Shown: positions 16,501-24,572, counted from the stretch's first letter. The stretch: 64,000 bases of DNA from Peptococcaceae bacterium BRH_c8a (GCA_000961575.1 LADP01000018.1:1-64000); one strand, 5' to 3'. Numbers and translations are program-made. The notes: generated from the sequence alone by a model not told the origin.

Positions 16501-18292
16501 CTACGGCCAGGCTGCCAACGCCATAACCTCCACCACCGCCGGCACAGCCGACGTGCAGGTCAGCTGCGGTGGTCAGACTTTGTCAGCACAAGTGGTCTTC
16601 ATTCCTACGATGGCGGTCACGAACATGAGCCCGTCCTTTGGCCCGGCAGCGGGCGGCACGCCGGTGACGGTCGAAGGAACCGGTTTGGATAAAGCCGACG
16701 CAGTCTATTTCGGTTCAGTGGCGGGAGCGGTTTACGAGTCGCCCAGTTCCTCGGAACTCTTGGTGTATACACCCGCTGCCCCTCCCGGCGGCGGCTCGGT
16801 AAACGTGGTGGTTTACGGTCCCGGAGGGCCCAGTGCCCAAACGCCCGCCGCCTTATTTAACTATTTAACCCCGGTGCCAAAGCCTACCCTTGTGCCTGAC
16901 GGGGGTACCTTCACCGGGCCGGTTGACGTTGCAATAGAGGGTATCACTGACGGGGACACTGCTTACTACAACCTGGGTAACTCCGTTCCCACGACGGCGT
17001 CCATGCGTTACGTCGGGCCCTTCACCATTGGTCAGAGCACCTCGGTGACAGCGGCGGTCTACGACCTTGATTACGGTGAATGGAGCCAAGCGGTTACTGC
17101 CAACTTTATATTCAACTCGACTATCAGCCCGTTCACCGCCACCTTCGATCTCAACACCGGCGGTATAGGCTACGCCGACGTGCCGGTAACTCTGACTCTA
17201 AACGGTAACACTCTGACTGACATAAAAAACGGCATAACTACCCTGACCCAGGGTACTGACTATACTGTAACCGGAAGTACCGTAATCATTAAAAAGAACT
17301 ACTTGGCCGCACAGAATGTGGGCACTACGACGCTGACCTTCGATTTCAGCGCAGGAGCTACGGAGACCCTGGACATCACCGTGGAAGACACCACGCCTAT
17401 AGCCGACGATGACGGTGACGGTGGCGCTGGCGGTGGCACCGGTGGCGGTGGTGGCGGCGGCGGGGCACCCGCTCCCGCAAATTACGCCAGCAAGCTAATC
17501 GATGCTGCCGCCGACGGCAGCGTGCGTTTCGGCAGCGCCACCGTCGAGGTTCCCGCCGGTACCTTGCCGGCCAATGCCACCTTGAAGGTGAAACAACTGA
17601 CGGATAAAGAGGATGAGGACCTGGTGCCTTCAAACCTGCGGGTCAAGCTCGGCAGCGACATCTACGACATTACCACCACCGGGGAGCGGAACTTCGGCGA
17701 TAAGACGCTCACCATCCGCATCGCTTACGCCCCGACGAAGATCGCCGAGGGCGAACAGCCGGTCATCCGCTATCGTGATGAAACCTCGGGAGAGTGGGGC
17801 GCCCTGCCCACCACCGTCGAGCAGGGTGCGGACGGCAAATGGTACGCCGTAACACACGTTAACCATCTAACCAATTTCGCCGTCTTCGGCACCGTGGTTC
17901 AGGAACCGGACATGCCTGTGATTAAGCTGACCATCGGCCAGCAGGAGGCCGCGGTTGACGACCGTCCGTACACTTTGGACGCCGCCCCCTTCCTGGATAC
18001 CCAGACCTACCGCACCCTGGTGCCGCTCCGCTTTGTAAGCGAAACACTGGGTGCAAAGGTTGATTGGCTGGCAGAAACCGGGCAGGTAAACATCGTCGAC
18101 GACGGTGGGGAAATTATCCTAACTACCGGCTCCAGAGACGTGCTGGTAAACGGTCAAAAAACGAGCATCGACTGCGTCCCGGTGGTTCTGCCACCCGGCC
18201 GAACTTTCGTGCCCCTCCGCTTCGTCAGCGAGACCCTGGGCGCGACTGTGGATTACGTTAACGCCACGAAGGAGATCATCATCAAACGGTAG
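13553..18292 (+). CDS. Giant secreted beta-helix/Ig-like/Cu-amine-oxidase-N protein
   Basis: 1579 residues with a GAGGGAGG ribosome site. Signal peptide 1-35 (cleavage after ARA). Right-handed beta-helix with Gly-rich repeats (38-395; 43-residue period around VYNTGTLNISGSQFSNNS). Ig-like Big_1 or bacterial adhesin domains (about 400-1015), including duplicated LEDQYGNVVTGDSSST modules. IPT/TIG domain (1019-1105, SPSFGPAAGGTPVTVEG). A chitobiase-C-like module (1107-1190) and an X2-like module (1192-1280). A DDDGDGGAGGG linker. C-terminal copper amine oxidase N-like domain (1455-1579) with two LVPLRFVSETLGA motifs, common in cell-surface proteins of thermophilic and sulfate-reducing Firmicutes. 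Probably a surface adhesin or wall-associated filament. GC content is higher than that of the flanking sequence. Confidence 0.88.
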   Translation: MSSTLARSGRILALFTVIMFSAGMSIFLHVLPARAETSWTVTNTSDSASDTGSLRYAMTQAQYENGGTITFASGLTGTIQLSGPLPTIGITRSLTIEGPGAENLTIDGQNQYRVFQFNSGNVTIKNLTVANGKVTGSTGSTGGTWGTGGTGGTGAGGAVYNAGTLNISGSQFSNNSVTGGTGGTAGSAGTGGTGGTGAGGVVYNTGTLNISGSQFSNNSANGGTGGTGGSYDAGGRGGIGEGGAVYNTGTLTIINSQFSGNSGTGGTGGNSHYDYVNNGGNGEGGAVYSAETMTISNSQFTGNSATGGKGGYSYYENGGRGGNGEGGAMYSAGTMTISDSQFSSNIVSGGTRGGSHYGSGGSNGVGYAQSIYNTGTIAVNKTDGDVTFDFGNNSTHNVLPSAGWSTVTASSDTVPPNSTATITVTLLDANQKPISNKEVILAANSGSSSSITGGGITNSNGQVTFGVTNAKEETVTYTATETTDTPNILLVGTAQVTFAVGSATQLVWHTTPSNGTAGTALATQPVLYLEDSGGNVVISDNSTTVTLTASGGQTLIGNTETASSGVVTYTNLSTENAGTFTLSASAGSDISSSNDPQITIAPSAAYKLAWTPEPPAIGTAGSPLSPAPAVSLEDQYGNVITGDSSSTATVWFADANGAPAGVSSTVPLQNGVAIFNDLAINQAGTYNLTPASSLSSQSGIISPVSNPFTVTAGPVGAGKSTVSASSSSLTANGSTTSTITVILKDEYDNPVSGETVTLEQGGGHSTVTAVSGVSGGDGTAVFNVTNTRAEAVTYTAMADGVTLSQTATVNFTVGPAAQLVWHTQPGGAASGEFLSPQPVLYLEDQYGNVVTGDSSSTVTVWLTSANGATLSGTTRVTLQNGEAAFSDLSVNKAGSYTLTPVSSLGSQFGIISPVSSSFNIGAGSTSSVLLSVSPSSVPADGATAATLNATIYDNNNNPVPGTDVTFSSNLGSIGTPSTVVSDIYGQAANAITSTTAGTADVQVSCGGQTLSAQVVFIPTMAVTNMSPSFGPAAGGTPVTVEGTGLDKADAVYFGSVAGAVYESPSSSELLVYTPAAPPGGGSVNVVVYGPGGPSAQTPAALFNYLTPVPKPTLVPDGGTFTGPVDVAIEGITDGDTAYYNLGNSVPTTASMRYVGPFTIGQSTSVTAAVYDLDYGEWSQAVTANFIFNSTISPFTATFDLNTGGIGYADVPVTLTLNGNTLTDIKNGITTLTQGTDYTVTGSTVIIKKNYLAAQNVGTTTLTFDFSAGATETLDITVEDTTPIADDDGDGGAGGGTGGGGGGGGAPAPANYASKLIDAAADGSVRFGSATVEVPAGTLPANATLKVKQLTDKEDEDLVPSNLRVKLGSDIYDITTTGERNFGDKTLTIRIAYAPTKIAEGEQPVIRYRDETSGEWGALPTTVEQGADGKWYAVTHVNHLTNFAVFGTVVQEPDMPVIKLTIGQQEAAVDDRPYTLDAAPFLDTQTYRTLVPLRFVSETLGAKVDWLAETGQVNIVDDGGEIILTTGSRDVLVNGQKTSIDCVPVVLPPGRTFVPLRFVSETLGATVDYVNATKEIIIKR
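13988..14211 (+). repeat. 129-bp coding repeat in the beta-helix region
   Basis: The sequence starting at 13988 recurs almost exactly at 14117 (129 bases, 43 residues), with weaker copies continuing to about 14600. The first two copies differ at only a few positions over about 90 bases, which suggests recent duplication or slippage within the gene. Confidence 0.75.
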
Positions 18293-18314
18293 CGGATATT
18301 AGGATAAGAGACAA

Positions 18315-18365
18315 ATCAATGCAATACCCCGCGGCGGCTTAACCCCCGGGAGGTATTGCATTGAT
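18315..18365. terminator. Strong 14-bp hairpin after the secreted protein gene
   Basis: ATCAATGCAATACC (18315-18328) pairs perfectly with GGTATTGCATTGAT (18352-18365), and flanking GATATTAG/CTAATATATC can extend the stem. There is no T run, so it may be a terminator or an mRNA-stabilising 3' structure. Confidence 0.65.
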
Positions 18366-18596
18366 CCCTCTAATATATCAGTAATAAACCTGGGCTTAAT
18401 ATGAATTGAATTTTTCCGAAGTTTTTAAACAAATTTTTTCTAATCTGCTCCACAGTGATGTTGTTGTACGGTGTTTAGAACCGATCTTATGAGCGTGGGT
18501 CGCAATAAAACATAGATAAATGGGGATCGAAGCTGTCTGTGTATACCGCTGGGTACGCTCCACCTCCACCAAACAACAGACGGTACATATCAAAAA

Positions 18597-18630
18597 ACAA
18601 AACGGACCTATATATCTAGGCCCGTTTGTT
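18597..18630. terminator. Hairpin, likely bidirectional terminator
   Basis: An AACAAAACGG-CCTA arm pairs with TAGG-CCGTTTGTT with one mismatch and one bulge. It is bounded by A and T runs on its two sides. Confidence 0.5.
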
Positions 18631-18678
18631 AAAAGTTAAATTCTGTTCGGATATCCTCGCAGTGTGTGGTATCCGGTG

Positions 18679-18710
18679 TGGTGACGGAGGCGGGACTTGA
18701 ATCCGCACAG
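18679..18710 (-). other. tRNA 3'-end fragment (T arm, acceptor, CCA)
   Basis: Read on the minus strand this is GCGGATTCAAGTCCCGC, then CTCCGTCACCA: a T stem-loop (with one A-C mismatch in the stem), a 3' acceptor strand, a discriminator A and CCA. The upstream sequence does not supply D or anticodon arms or the matching GACGGAG 5' strand. This is a fragment of the type left at attachment sites of integrative elements, not a working tRNA. A dead serine recombinase lies 0.8 kb away. Confidence 0.6.
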
Positions 18711-19450
18711 TGATTTTTGAGCGGTACTGTTATGGGCTATAACCTTTATAATCGTCATTCCTTGTTTCTATGTGGTACCTTTAATATGATTACGAAATGA
18801 GAGTTATGAAATAAGGTAGCGCCCGGTCCCCGGCACTAACCCCAAATGATATGGCAAGGTGTCACTAGACTCAATATTCCTATCATTGCTACTATACCAT
18901 CTCAAAGAGATACTCACCATCTCCTGTAGCGTTTTTTTTGGAAAACATAATTTCCATATTTTGAATTGTTGCCTTCATCCGTAGTACGGAACTTTATTAT
19001 TTTACTGAACATGTAAACCTAAAGCGTGTTCATCATCTAGTACGCAACTTTAAGGTAAAATAATAAATTGCATCCATAAATAAATCAATGTTTCCTAGTA
19101 TTTTTATTGTTCCCTGACAGCTGTTTTATCAGTTGTACCACGAACTGTCAGTAATTGTATTAATAGTTGTCAGTAGATTGTACCGTACAGTTGTCAGTGA
19201 CGGTTTTATAGAGGGCTCACGGTTACGTGGTGGATTCAAAAGGGGGATTGACCAAATAGAGGGTTTAGTCAGTTTACGATGATTAAGGTAATCAACTTTG
19301 TGCCAGCATCTTTAGGGATGTTGGCTTTCATTTTTTTCAGGAGAAAATTGTTTATGTTTCCACATACAATCCACGTTGAGTGCGTGGTATTGATGTCGCG
19401 GGTAAAAGACTGAATGTACGGAAAACCCAGTAAATAAGCCATTTCTGTGG
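18711..19450. repeat. Non-coding stretch with inverted and direct repeats
   Basis: TTATTATTTTAC (18994-19005) pairs with GTAAAATAATAA (19055-19066) and TGAACA (19006-19011) with TGTTCA (19027-19032), forming a nested dyad. TAGTACGSAACTTTA recurs at 18982 and 19038. ATTGTCAGTA-like units at 19145, 19167 and 19191 resemble another transposon end. No gene is seen. Confidence 0.5.
19302..19334 (+). terminator. Intrinsic terminator
   Basis: GCCAGCATC (19302-19310) pairs with GATGTTGGC (19318-19326), followed by TTTCATTTTTTT. Confidence 0.7.
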
Positions 19451-19889
19451 TAGATCGCCATCTATTGCCGCGTCAGCACAGCGTATGAATCTTAGGAAAA
19501 AAGCCTGGATATTCAGACTGCAACCTTAAAACAGGCGGTTGCGTACAATCCCAAATGGAAGCTGTACCATATTTATACCAATCAGGATTCCGGCGGAAAT
19601 GTGTTCCGTCACGGATTTCAGAAGATGATCTTTGATTGTTATGAAAATCGGATAAATATTGTTTTGGTGAAAACCATCAGCCGCTTTGCAAGAAATACCG
19701 TTGATTTACTTGAAACGGTAAGCAGGCTAAAGAGTCTTGGTTGGCGTCGAAATCATTTTTCATCAGGAAAACCTCCGAACCAGCAAAAATCTAGCCTGTC
19801 AATGGTTTAAGGATGGAGATTTTTTCGCCGCATACAAGCGAAAAAATACTACCCGTCCATTGATAGGCTTGATAGTTGGAACGGAATAA
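19451..19889 (+). pseudogene. Dead serine recombinase (resolvase family)
   Basis: One frame reads IAIYCRVSTAYES, a TAG where homologs have Gln, EKSLDIQ, then GFQKMIFDCYENRINIVLVK in part, and SRFARNTVDLLETV. After a one-base shift near 19740 it continues VEIIFHQENLRTSKNLACQ to a stop at 19887. YCRVST contains the catalytic serine of serine recombinases, and KTISRFARNT is the conserved helix region. Only the catalytic domain remains; the zinc-ribbon and coiled-coil parts of large recombinases are gone. Together with the tRNA fragment this marks an old integrative element. Confidence 0.85.
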
Positions 19890-19923
19890 AAAGGGCAAGG
19901 TCTTTTTCGTCTTACTCCATGTA

Positions 19924-20856
19924 TTAACTTTCGTATATGGTAGCTATATCATGTATTCTACGCTTCATTTCTGTGCGGATATGTAACGGCTCTAAACACT
20001 CACATTTATCCCCAAAACTGAAAAGAATATTGTAGTAGTATTCGTTCTCTATGAAAGGAAAACTAACAATGCAATGCTCATCACCGTCTGGCGAAAAGTG
20101 TTCATAAGTGCAATAATCAAGTACCCTGTCCATGACAGATTTATGAATACGAATTTTGATTTTTGTTTGCATAGTTGCCAAAATATCAGTAAAATCTAAC
20201 TGCGGTTTTTGATAATCTCGTGGCGTAAAAAATTCCTCTTGTATTTGTAGGTTTGATGTGCGGGATAGTTTAAATAAGCGAAAATCATTTCTTTTATGGC
20301 AATACCCTTGCCAATACCAATGACTACTTTTCAACACAAGCTGATACGGCTCGGCTGTTCGTGCGGTTTTATTTCCGTAGCGGTCTGCATATTCAAACGA
20401 AAGTAGCTTGCTTTCCTGTAAAGCTGTTTTGATAATTTCTAAATATGGTTGTATGTTCCTGTTGCCCATCCACGGACTTAAATCTATATATATTTGATTT
20501 GCTTTTAATTCAATGTCTTTCGATCTGTCGGCGGGGATAAAACTCTTGACTTTCGCAAGGGCGTTTACCAGTTCATCACCTCGTATCATGTTGGAAAGAC
20601 TGGAAAGCCCCATCAAGATAGCTGAAAGGTCGGCAGTCGAAAAAACCTTTCTATCAATCTTGTATTTCTGCATGATTTCAAAGCCGCCGCCCACTCCCGA
20701 TGTTGAGCGAACAGGAATACCCGCCATGTTGATAGTGTCTATGTCGCGGTAGATTGTGCGGGGTGAAACTTCAAACATATCTGCTAACTCCTGTGCGCCT
20801 ATACGCTTTTTATCAAGGAGTATCATAATAATGCTAACAAGCCTGTCAACTTTCAT
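19924..20856 (-). CDS. YafY-type HTH and WYL domain regulator
   Basis: 310 residues from ATG 20856 with GGAAGG upstream; a TTG at 20874 would begin inside the ribosome site. The N-terminal HTH_11 domain (1-60) contains ELADMFEVSPRTIYRDIDTI. The WYL domain (about 135-225) contains AEPYQLVLKSSHWYWQGYC. A WCX-type C-terminal region follows. WYL regulators sense small ligands or oligonucleotides. It is divergent from the isochorismatase and PfpI genes, which it probably controls; an odd dyad TGTTG-T-CAACA lies at 20909-20919 in the shared promoter. Confidence 0.88.
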   Translation of the reverse strand: MKVDRLVSIIMILLDKKRIGAQELADMFEVSPRTIYRDIDTINMAGIPVRSTSGVGGGFEIMQKYKIDRKVFSTADLSAILMGLSSLSNMIRGDELVNALAKVKSFIPADRSKDIELKANQIYIDLSPWMGNRNIQPYLEIIKTALQESKLLSFEYADRYGNKTARTAEPYQLVLKSSHWYWQGYCHKRNDFRLFKLSRTSNLQIQEEFFTPRDYQKPQLDFTDILATMQTKIKIRIHKSVMDRVLDYCTYEHFSPDGDEHCIVSFPFIENEYYYNILFSFGDKCECLEPLHIRTEMKRRIHDIATIYES

Positions 20857-20908
20857 CTGATAGCCGCCTTCCAAAATTTCTTGTTATCATTATTGATTGT
20901 TGCCATAA

Positions 20909-20934
20909 TGTTGTCAACAATTACAAGGTATAAT
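20909..20934 (+). promoter_or_regulatory. Promoter and possible operator of the isochorismatase-PfpI operon
   Basis: TATAAT at 20929-20934 is preceded by the dyad TGTTG-T-CAACA (20909-20919). No standard -35 box at 17 bp is evident. The dyad is a candidate site for the divergent WYL regulator. Confidence 0.45.
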
Positions 20935-20976
20935 AAAAAAGCAAACAAATCAATCTACCTATCAGGAGGAAATACT

Positions 20977-21522
20977 ATGCAGAAAAAAGCCTTAGTAATA
21001 ATCGATATTCAAAATGACATAACAAAGAATTACAAGGATGTTATTGGCAATATCAATAAAGCTATTGATTGGGCAGTCAATAATAATATTCATGTTATTT
21101 ATATAAGGCATGAAAATTTATCAGCCGGCACGAGGACTCTTAAACCCAATACATATGGGTCTGAATTAGCTTCAGACTTGAAAATAGTATCAAAAAATGT
21201 TTTTACAAAATACAAAGGAAACGCATTAAGCTGTGAAGAATTTACAGACTTTATTAGTAAAAATGAAATATGTGATTTCTACATAGCAGGAGCAGATGCT
21301 GTTGCTTGTGTTAAATCAACCTGTTACAACTTACGCAAAGCAAATTATGGCGTTAATGTCCTATCAGATTGCGTTACCAGTTATGATAAAAGGAAAATTG
21401 ACGAAATGCTACGTTATTATGAAAGTAAAGGTAGTAAAATCATTAGTTTAAATGACTTGTTACCTAATCACATCTTTGAAGCACAAAAACATTATAGAGG
21501 CGGCGAATTAGAAACACAATGA
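20977..21522 (+). CDS. Isochorismatase-like cysteine hydrolase
   Basis: 181 residues. The true start is ATG 20977 with AGGAGG 7 bases upstream; the frame extends further upstream without a site. The family triad is visible: Asp in LVIIDIQND, Lys near TKYKGNALS, and the nucleophile Cys in GADAVACVKSTCYNLRKA. The cis-peptide region and the final VLSDCVTSYD are typical. Members hydrolyse isochorismate, nicotinamide or N-carbamoyl compounds; the substrate cannot be read from the sequence. It is co-transcribed with the PfpI gene 15 bases downstream. Confidence 0.88.
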   Translation: MQKKALVIIDIQNDITKNYKDVIGNINKAIDWAVNNNIHVIYIRHENLSAGTRTLKPNTYGSELASDLKIVSKNVFTKYKGNALSCEEFTDFISKNEICDFYIAGADAVACVKSTCYNLRKANYGVNVLSDCVTSYDKRKIDEMLRYYESKGSKIISLNDLLPNHIFEAQKHYRGGELETQ

Positions 21523-21537
21523 AAATGGAGGAAATTT

Positions 21538-22176
21538 ATGTTTACAATCTATGTTTACGTTCTTGATACTTTAGCCGACTGGGAACTGGGGTATGTTATT
21601 TCGGAGCTGAATTCTGGTCGATTTTTCAAAAAGGGCGAGCAACGTGTATCGCTCAAAACGGTTAGTTATTCTCAAGAGCCAATCAATACAATGGGTGGGA
21701 TGACAATAGTGCCCAATTGCTTAATTGATGATATTGTTGTGAGTGAAACAAGCATGTTGCTATTACCGGGCGCAGATACATGGAACGACCCAAAGCATGG
21801 CGCTATCATCGAAAAAGCAAGCGAATTTCTCTCTTTAGGCGCTATGGTGTGTGCAATCTGTGGGGCTACCGCTGCGCTTGCCAACTTTGGGCTATTGGAT
21901 AAGCGTCCGCATACCAGTAATGGACCGGGATTTCTTGAAATGGTTTCTCCTGGTTATAAAGGGCAAAGTTTTTATATAGACAAGCCATCTGTAGCGGATA
22001 ACAACCTTATTACTGCAAGTTCCACCGGAGCTTTGTTATGGGCGAAACAAATTATTGAGCATTTAGGTGTTTTTCAATCAAACACACTGGAATCTTGGTA
22101 TGAATATTTTAGTACCGGTGAGCCTAAACATTTCTTTGCCCTCATGCAAACTTTGCCGTCTAGCAATGAAAACTGA
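21538..22176 (+). CDS. DJ-1/PfpI family protein
   Basis: 212 residues with a GGAGG ribosome site. Glutamine-amidotransferase-like fold: the nucleophile elbow VCAICGATAALANFG carries the Cys, and LLLPGAD and the ASSTGALLWA helix are present. It resembles the B. subtilis YdeA-type branch, whose members act as glyoxalases, chaperones or proteases. Pairing with an isochorismatase-like hydrolase and a WYL regulator suggests a small stress or detoxification operon (inference). Confidence 0.85.
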   Translation: MFTIYVYVLDTLADWELGYVISELNSGRFFKKGEQRVSLKTVSYSQEPINTMGGMTIVPNCLIDDIVVSETSMLLLPGADTWNDPKHGAIIEKASEFLSLGAMVCAICGATAALANFGLLDKRPHTSNGPGFLEMVSPGYKGQSFYIDKPSVADNNLITASSTGALLWAKQIIEHLGVFQSNTLESWYEYFSTGEPKHFFALMQTLPSSNEN

Positions 22177-22406
22177 TCCACCTTTGTCATAAACAGAACG
22201 GGGACATAAACCATATGGGATGCCTAACAAACAATCTTGAAATTTACCCGCCGTGCAAAGCGGAAAAAGAAAAAACCGTTGCTCGGTGGGTCGTTAGTTG
22301 TGTCCGAATACTGTTCTAACCAATGAACGGCGGTTTTCAAAACTAATGAACAAACCCGAGCGTGATGCAGAAGGTGTGTATATAGTGGGGGAGCCTCAAA
22401 TTTGTT
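22177..22406. other. Convergent intergenic gap
   Basis: No gene. On the minus strand an AAAACCG...CGGTTTT pair with a long loop is followed by TTCTTTTT (around 22270-22340) and could terminate the oxidoreductase transcript. A GGGGACAT motif at 22199 resembles half of the palindromic repeats seen elsewhere in the window. Confidence 0.35.
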
Positions 22407-23897
22407 TTAACACTTTATAAACTGCTTCTTTTCCTTTTTACAAAACCGCATAATTGTGTCTTTGCCCGTAATCAATGCCACGGGCAACCCCCCCGGTGGC
22501 TGCAACCACTGGCCGCTTAAAAGAATATTATCCAAGCCTTTAATCCGCCCCGAATGGTCCATCATCTTGCCGCGAACGGTGGGTAAAAACGGCATGAACG
22601 CGCCCCGGTAGGCATTGCAATACCTCTCGTATGTTTTCGGCGTAGTAACATCAATTACTTTCAGTTTGCCCCCCATGCGGGGAAACCGGGTTTCAATAGC
22701 CCCAAGAACCTCTTCGCCAATCCTCGCTTTTTCCCGACGGTAAGCCCGGGAATCTTTAGCCAGGGCGTGCCAGGCCTCATAATCGGAATGGAATTGGTTG
22801 ATGCTGCAGGTAATCAGGGTGTGGCCATCCGGCGCAAAGGCGGGCTCGTGCTGATAATGGGTCATTGTTAAATGACTAATTGGCTTTTGATGGATCTTAA
22901 AACCAGCAACCGGAAAGCGAAAAGTCCGCGGCAGGTCGCCCACCGTGCCTGCATAACCCAACGCCACACGGATTTCCGAGGCCAGCGGATAGTCTTTCGG
23001 ATTATTAAATCGTTTTTCAAAAGCACTATCGGGGTACTTACCTTTCAGCAGCCGCTCATAAAACATGTGTGCATCGCAGGCGGCAATGAAATAGTCGGCC
23101 CCGAAGGTTTTACCATTGCTGCAGGTTACGCGGCGCACCTTGTTACGGTCAATAACCAACTCTACGGCTTCACACCGGGTTTCAATGGTTCCACCCAGGG
23201 CCAGATAACGCTCCTCCATACGCATCGCCAGCGCTTTGGAGCCCCCATAAGGAATAGAAGCCTGCCCCTTGGTGAAGGCCGCCAACGCAAAGAAAACCGA
23301 CGAGGCGCTGTAACCTTCCGGCAAAAAGGAAGCCAGGGTCTCCCGCAACGCCGGGTGCTTAAAGGTTTTAGCGTACTCCGTTAAACTGATCTTGCCGTAC
23401 TTTTGCATAATCATGCCCGCGTCTTTCATGGCCATCATCAACTTGAATTTTTCCACAAGCGACATTAAATCCATCGGTTTGGCCACAGGTACTTCAAAGG
23501 ATTGCAGCTGACAAATAGCCTGGCAAAAATTATTAACAGCCTCTTCGTCTTGTGGCGATAGTTCAAGCCAGCTGGATTTCAACCGGTTAAGGTCGTGGTA
23601 AAAATGCACCGTGTCGCCTTCGTGCTCAAAAGCTAAAAAACTTTCGGGATGAAAAATCTCCACCCCGTCCAGGGCACCAACCGTGGTCCAAAGATCGTGT
23701 ATCGGGGTTCCTTCTTTGGTTCCCACCAGCCAATGGATGCAGCCATCGATGTGATAACCTTGCCGGTTCCAACCAGTGCATTCCCCGCCCAAATTATGGT
23801 TTTTCTCCAGTATAATACTTTCAAACCCATTTATCCGGGCAAAGATGCCCGCACTGAGACCGGCGATTCCCCCACCAATAATAACTACCTTTTTCAT
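22407..23897 (-). CDS. CrtI/phytoene-desaturase-like FAD oxidoreductase
   Basis: 496 residues. The N-terminal dinucleotide motif GGGIAGLSAGIFA and the following LEKNHNLGGECTGW mark the FAD-binding Rossmann fold of the CrtI/carotenoid isomerase family. The C-terminal ILLSGQWLQPPGGLPVALITG motif closes the FAD site. No other carotenoid genes are near. Related clostridial proteins are annotated only as NAD(P)/FAD oxidoreductases, so the substrate (carotenoid, retinoid or lipid) is open. It overlaps or abuts the TetR gene (3-base gap) and shares its promoter. Confidence 0.85.
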   Translation of the reverse strand: MKKVVIIGGGIAGLSAGIFARINGFESIILEKNHNLGGECTGWNRQGYHIDGCIHWLVGTKEGTPIHDLWTTVGALDGVEIFHPESFLAFEHEGDTVHFYHDLNRLKSSWLELSPQDEEAVNNFCQAICQLQSFEVPVAKPMDLMSLVEKFKLMMAMKDAGMIMQKYGKISLTEYAKTFKHPALRETLASFLPEGYSASSVFFALAAFTKGQASIPYGGSKALAMRMEERYLALGGTIETRCEAVELVIDRNKVRRVTCSNGKTFGADYFIAACDAHMFYERLLKGKYPDSAFEKRFNNPKDYPLASEIRVALGYAGTVGDLPRTFRFPVAGFKIHQKPISHLTMTHYQHEPAFAPDGHTLITCSINQFHSDYEAWHALAKDSRAYRREKARIGEEVLGAIETRFPRMGGKLKVIDVTTPKTYERYCNAYRGAFMPFLPTVRGKMMDHSGRIKGLDNILLSGQWLQPPGGLPVALITGKDTIMRFCKKEKKQFIKC

Positions 23898-23900
23898 TCT

Positions 23901-24473
23901 CTAATTTCCCTCTCGTTTTAAATTTTGCACAAGTAAAAGATCCTCTCCCATTTCCATCAGCAGCGCTTCAACGTCTTGCTCATCCAGCCAGGACGGCATG
24001 TGGCCGTTGGCAACCATAACCGAAAGCCCCAACTGAAAAATGCGCATTTTTAAAAACAGGCGCTTTCGTTCATCCAAATTCCAACCCCGCATGGATTCAA
24101 CGTCAGCAAGCGCTTCAACCATAGCATTTTCAACAGCTTCATAAGAATTCATGTACGGATTTGGCTGCATTACCAGTTCACGAAAAAGTACCGGGTACTC
24201 CTGCGCGAACGCTAAACTGGCTTTCCCGATGTTTTCAAATAAATGAGGTCCTTTTTGTTGGGCCAGCATGGCATCGGAAACGGCAAAAACACGCTTGACC
24301 ACAGCCCCAATCAAGTCATCAATTGTGGCAAAGTTTACATAGATTGGCGCCACTGAACTATGCAGGCGTTTTGCCACATTGCGGGCGGTAACTCCTGAAA
24401 AGCCTTCTTCTTTGGCAATTTTAAAAGCGGCTTCTACAATATCTTCTTTGGTGAATTTAGTTTTGGGTGGCAT
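23901..24473 (-). CDS. TetR family repressor
   Basis: 190 residues. The N-terminal HTH (about 8-55) contains DIVEAAFKIAKEEGFSGVT and RNVAKRLHSSVAPIYVNF in part, and the C-terminal helical ligand domain is of the WHG type. It is first in a two-gene operon with the CrtI-like oxidoreductase. A 30-bp perfect palindrome over its -10 region strongly suggests autorepression relieved by a hydrophobic ligand. Confidence 0.9.
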   Translation of the reverse strand: MPPKTKFTKEDIVEAAFKIAKEEGFSGVTARNVAKRLHSSVAPIYVNFATIDDLIGAVVKRVFAVSDAMLAQQKGPHLFENIGKASLAFAQEYPVLFRELVMQPNPYMNSYEAVENAMVEALADVESMRGWNLDERKRLFLKMRIFQLGLSVMVANGHMPSWLDEQDVEALLMEMGEDLLLVQNLKREGN

Positions 24474-24501
24474 AAACCCCCGCCCTTTCTTTTAGAATAA
24501 A

Positions 24502-24572
24502 ACAACTGTTGTCATATAACCTTTATTATATAACATATGTTATATAATAAATAAAAATATCCTATTTGTCAA
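24502..24572 (-). promoter_or_regulatory. TetR operon promoter with perfect palindromic operator
   Basis: On the minus strand TTGACA (24572-24567) and TATTAT (24549-24544) are 17 bp apart. A 30-bp perfect palindrome at 24522-24551 (half TTTATTATATAACAT) covers the -10 box. A second dyad ACAAC-T-GTTGT lies at 24502-24512. This is a classic TetR-type operator arrangement. Confidence 0.85.

Noticed and set aside
18396-18593. 65-residue minus-strand frame
   Set aside because: No ribosome site or domain; it lies in debris after the giant gene.
18679-18760. Complete tRNA gene
   Set aside because: Only the T arm, acceptor 3' strand and CCA are present; the 5' acceptor strand and anticodon arm are missing.
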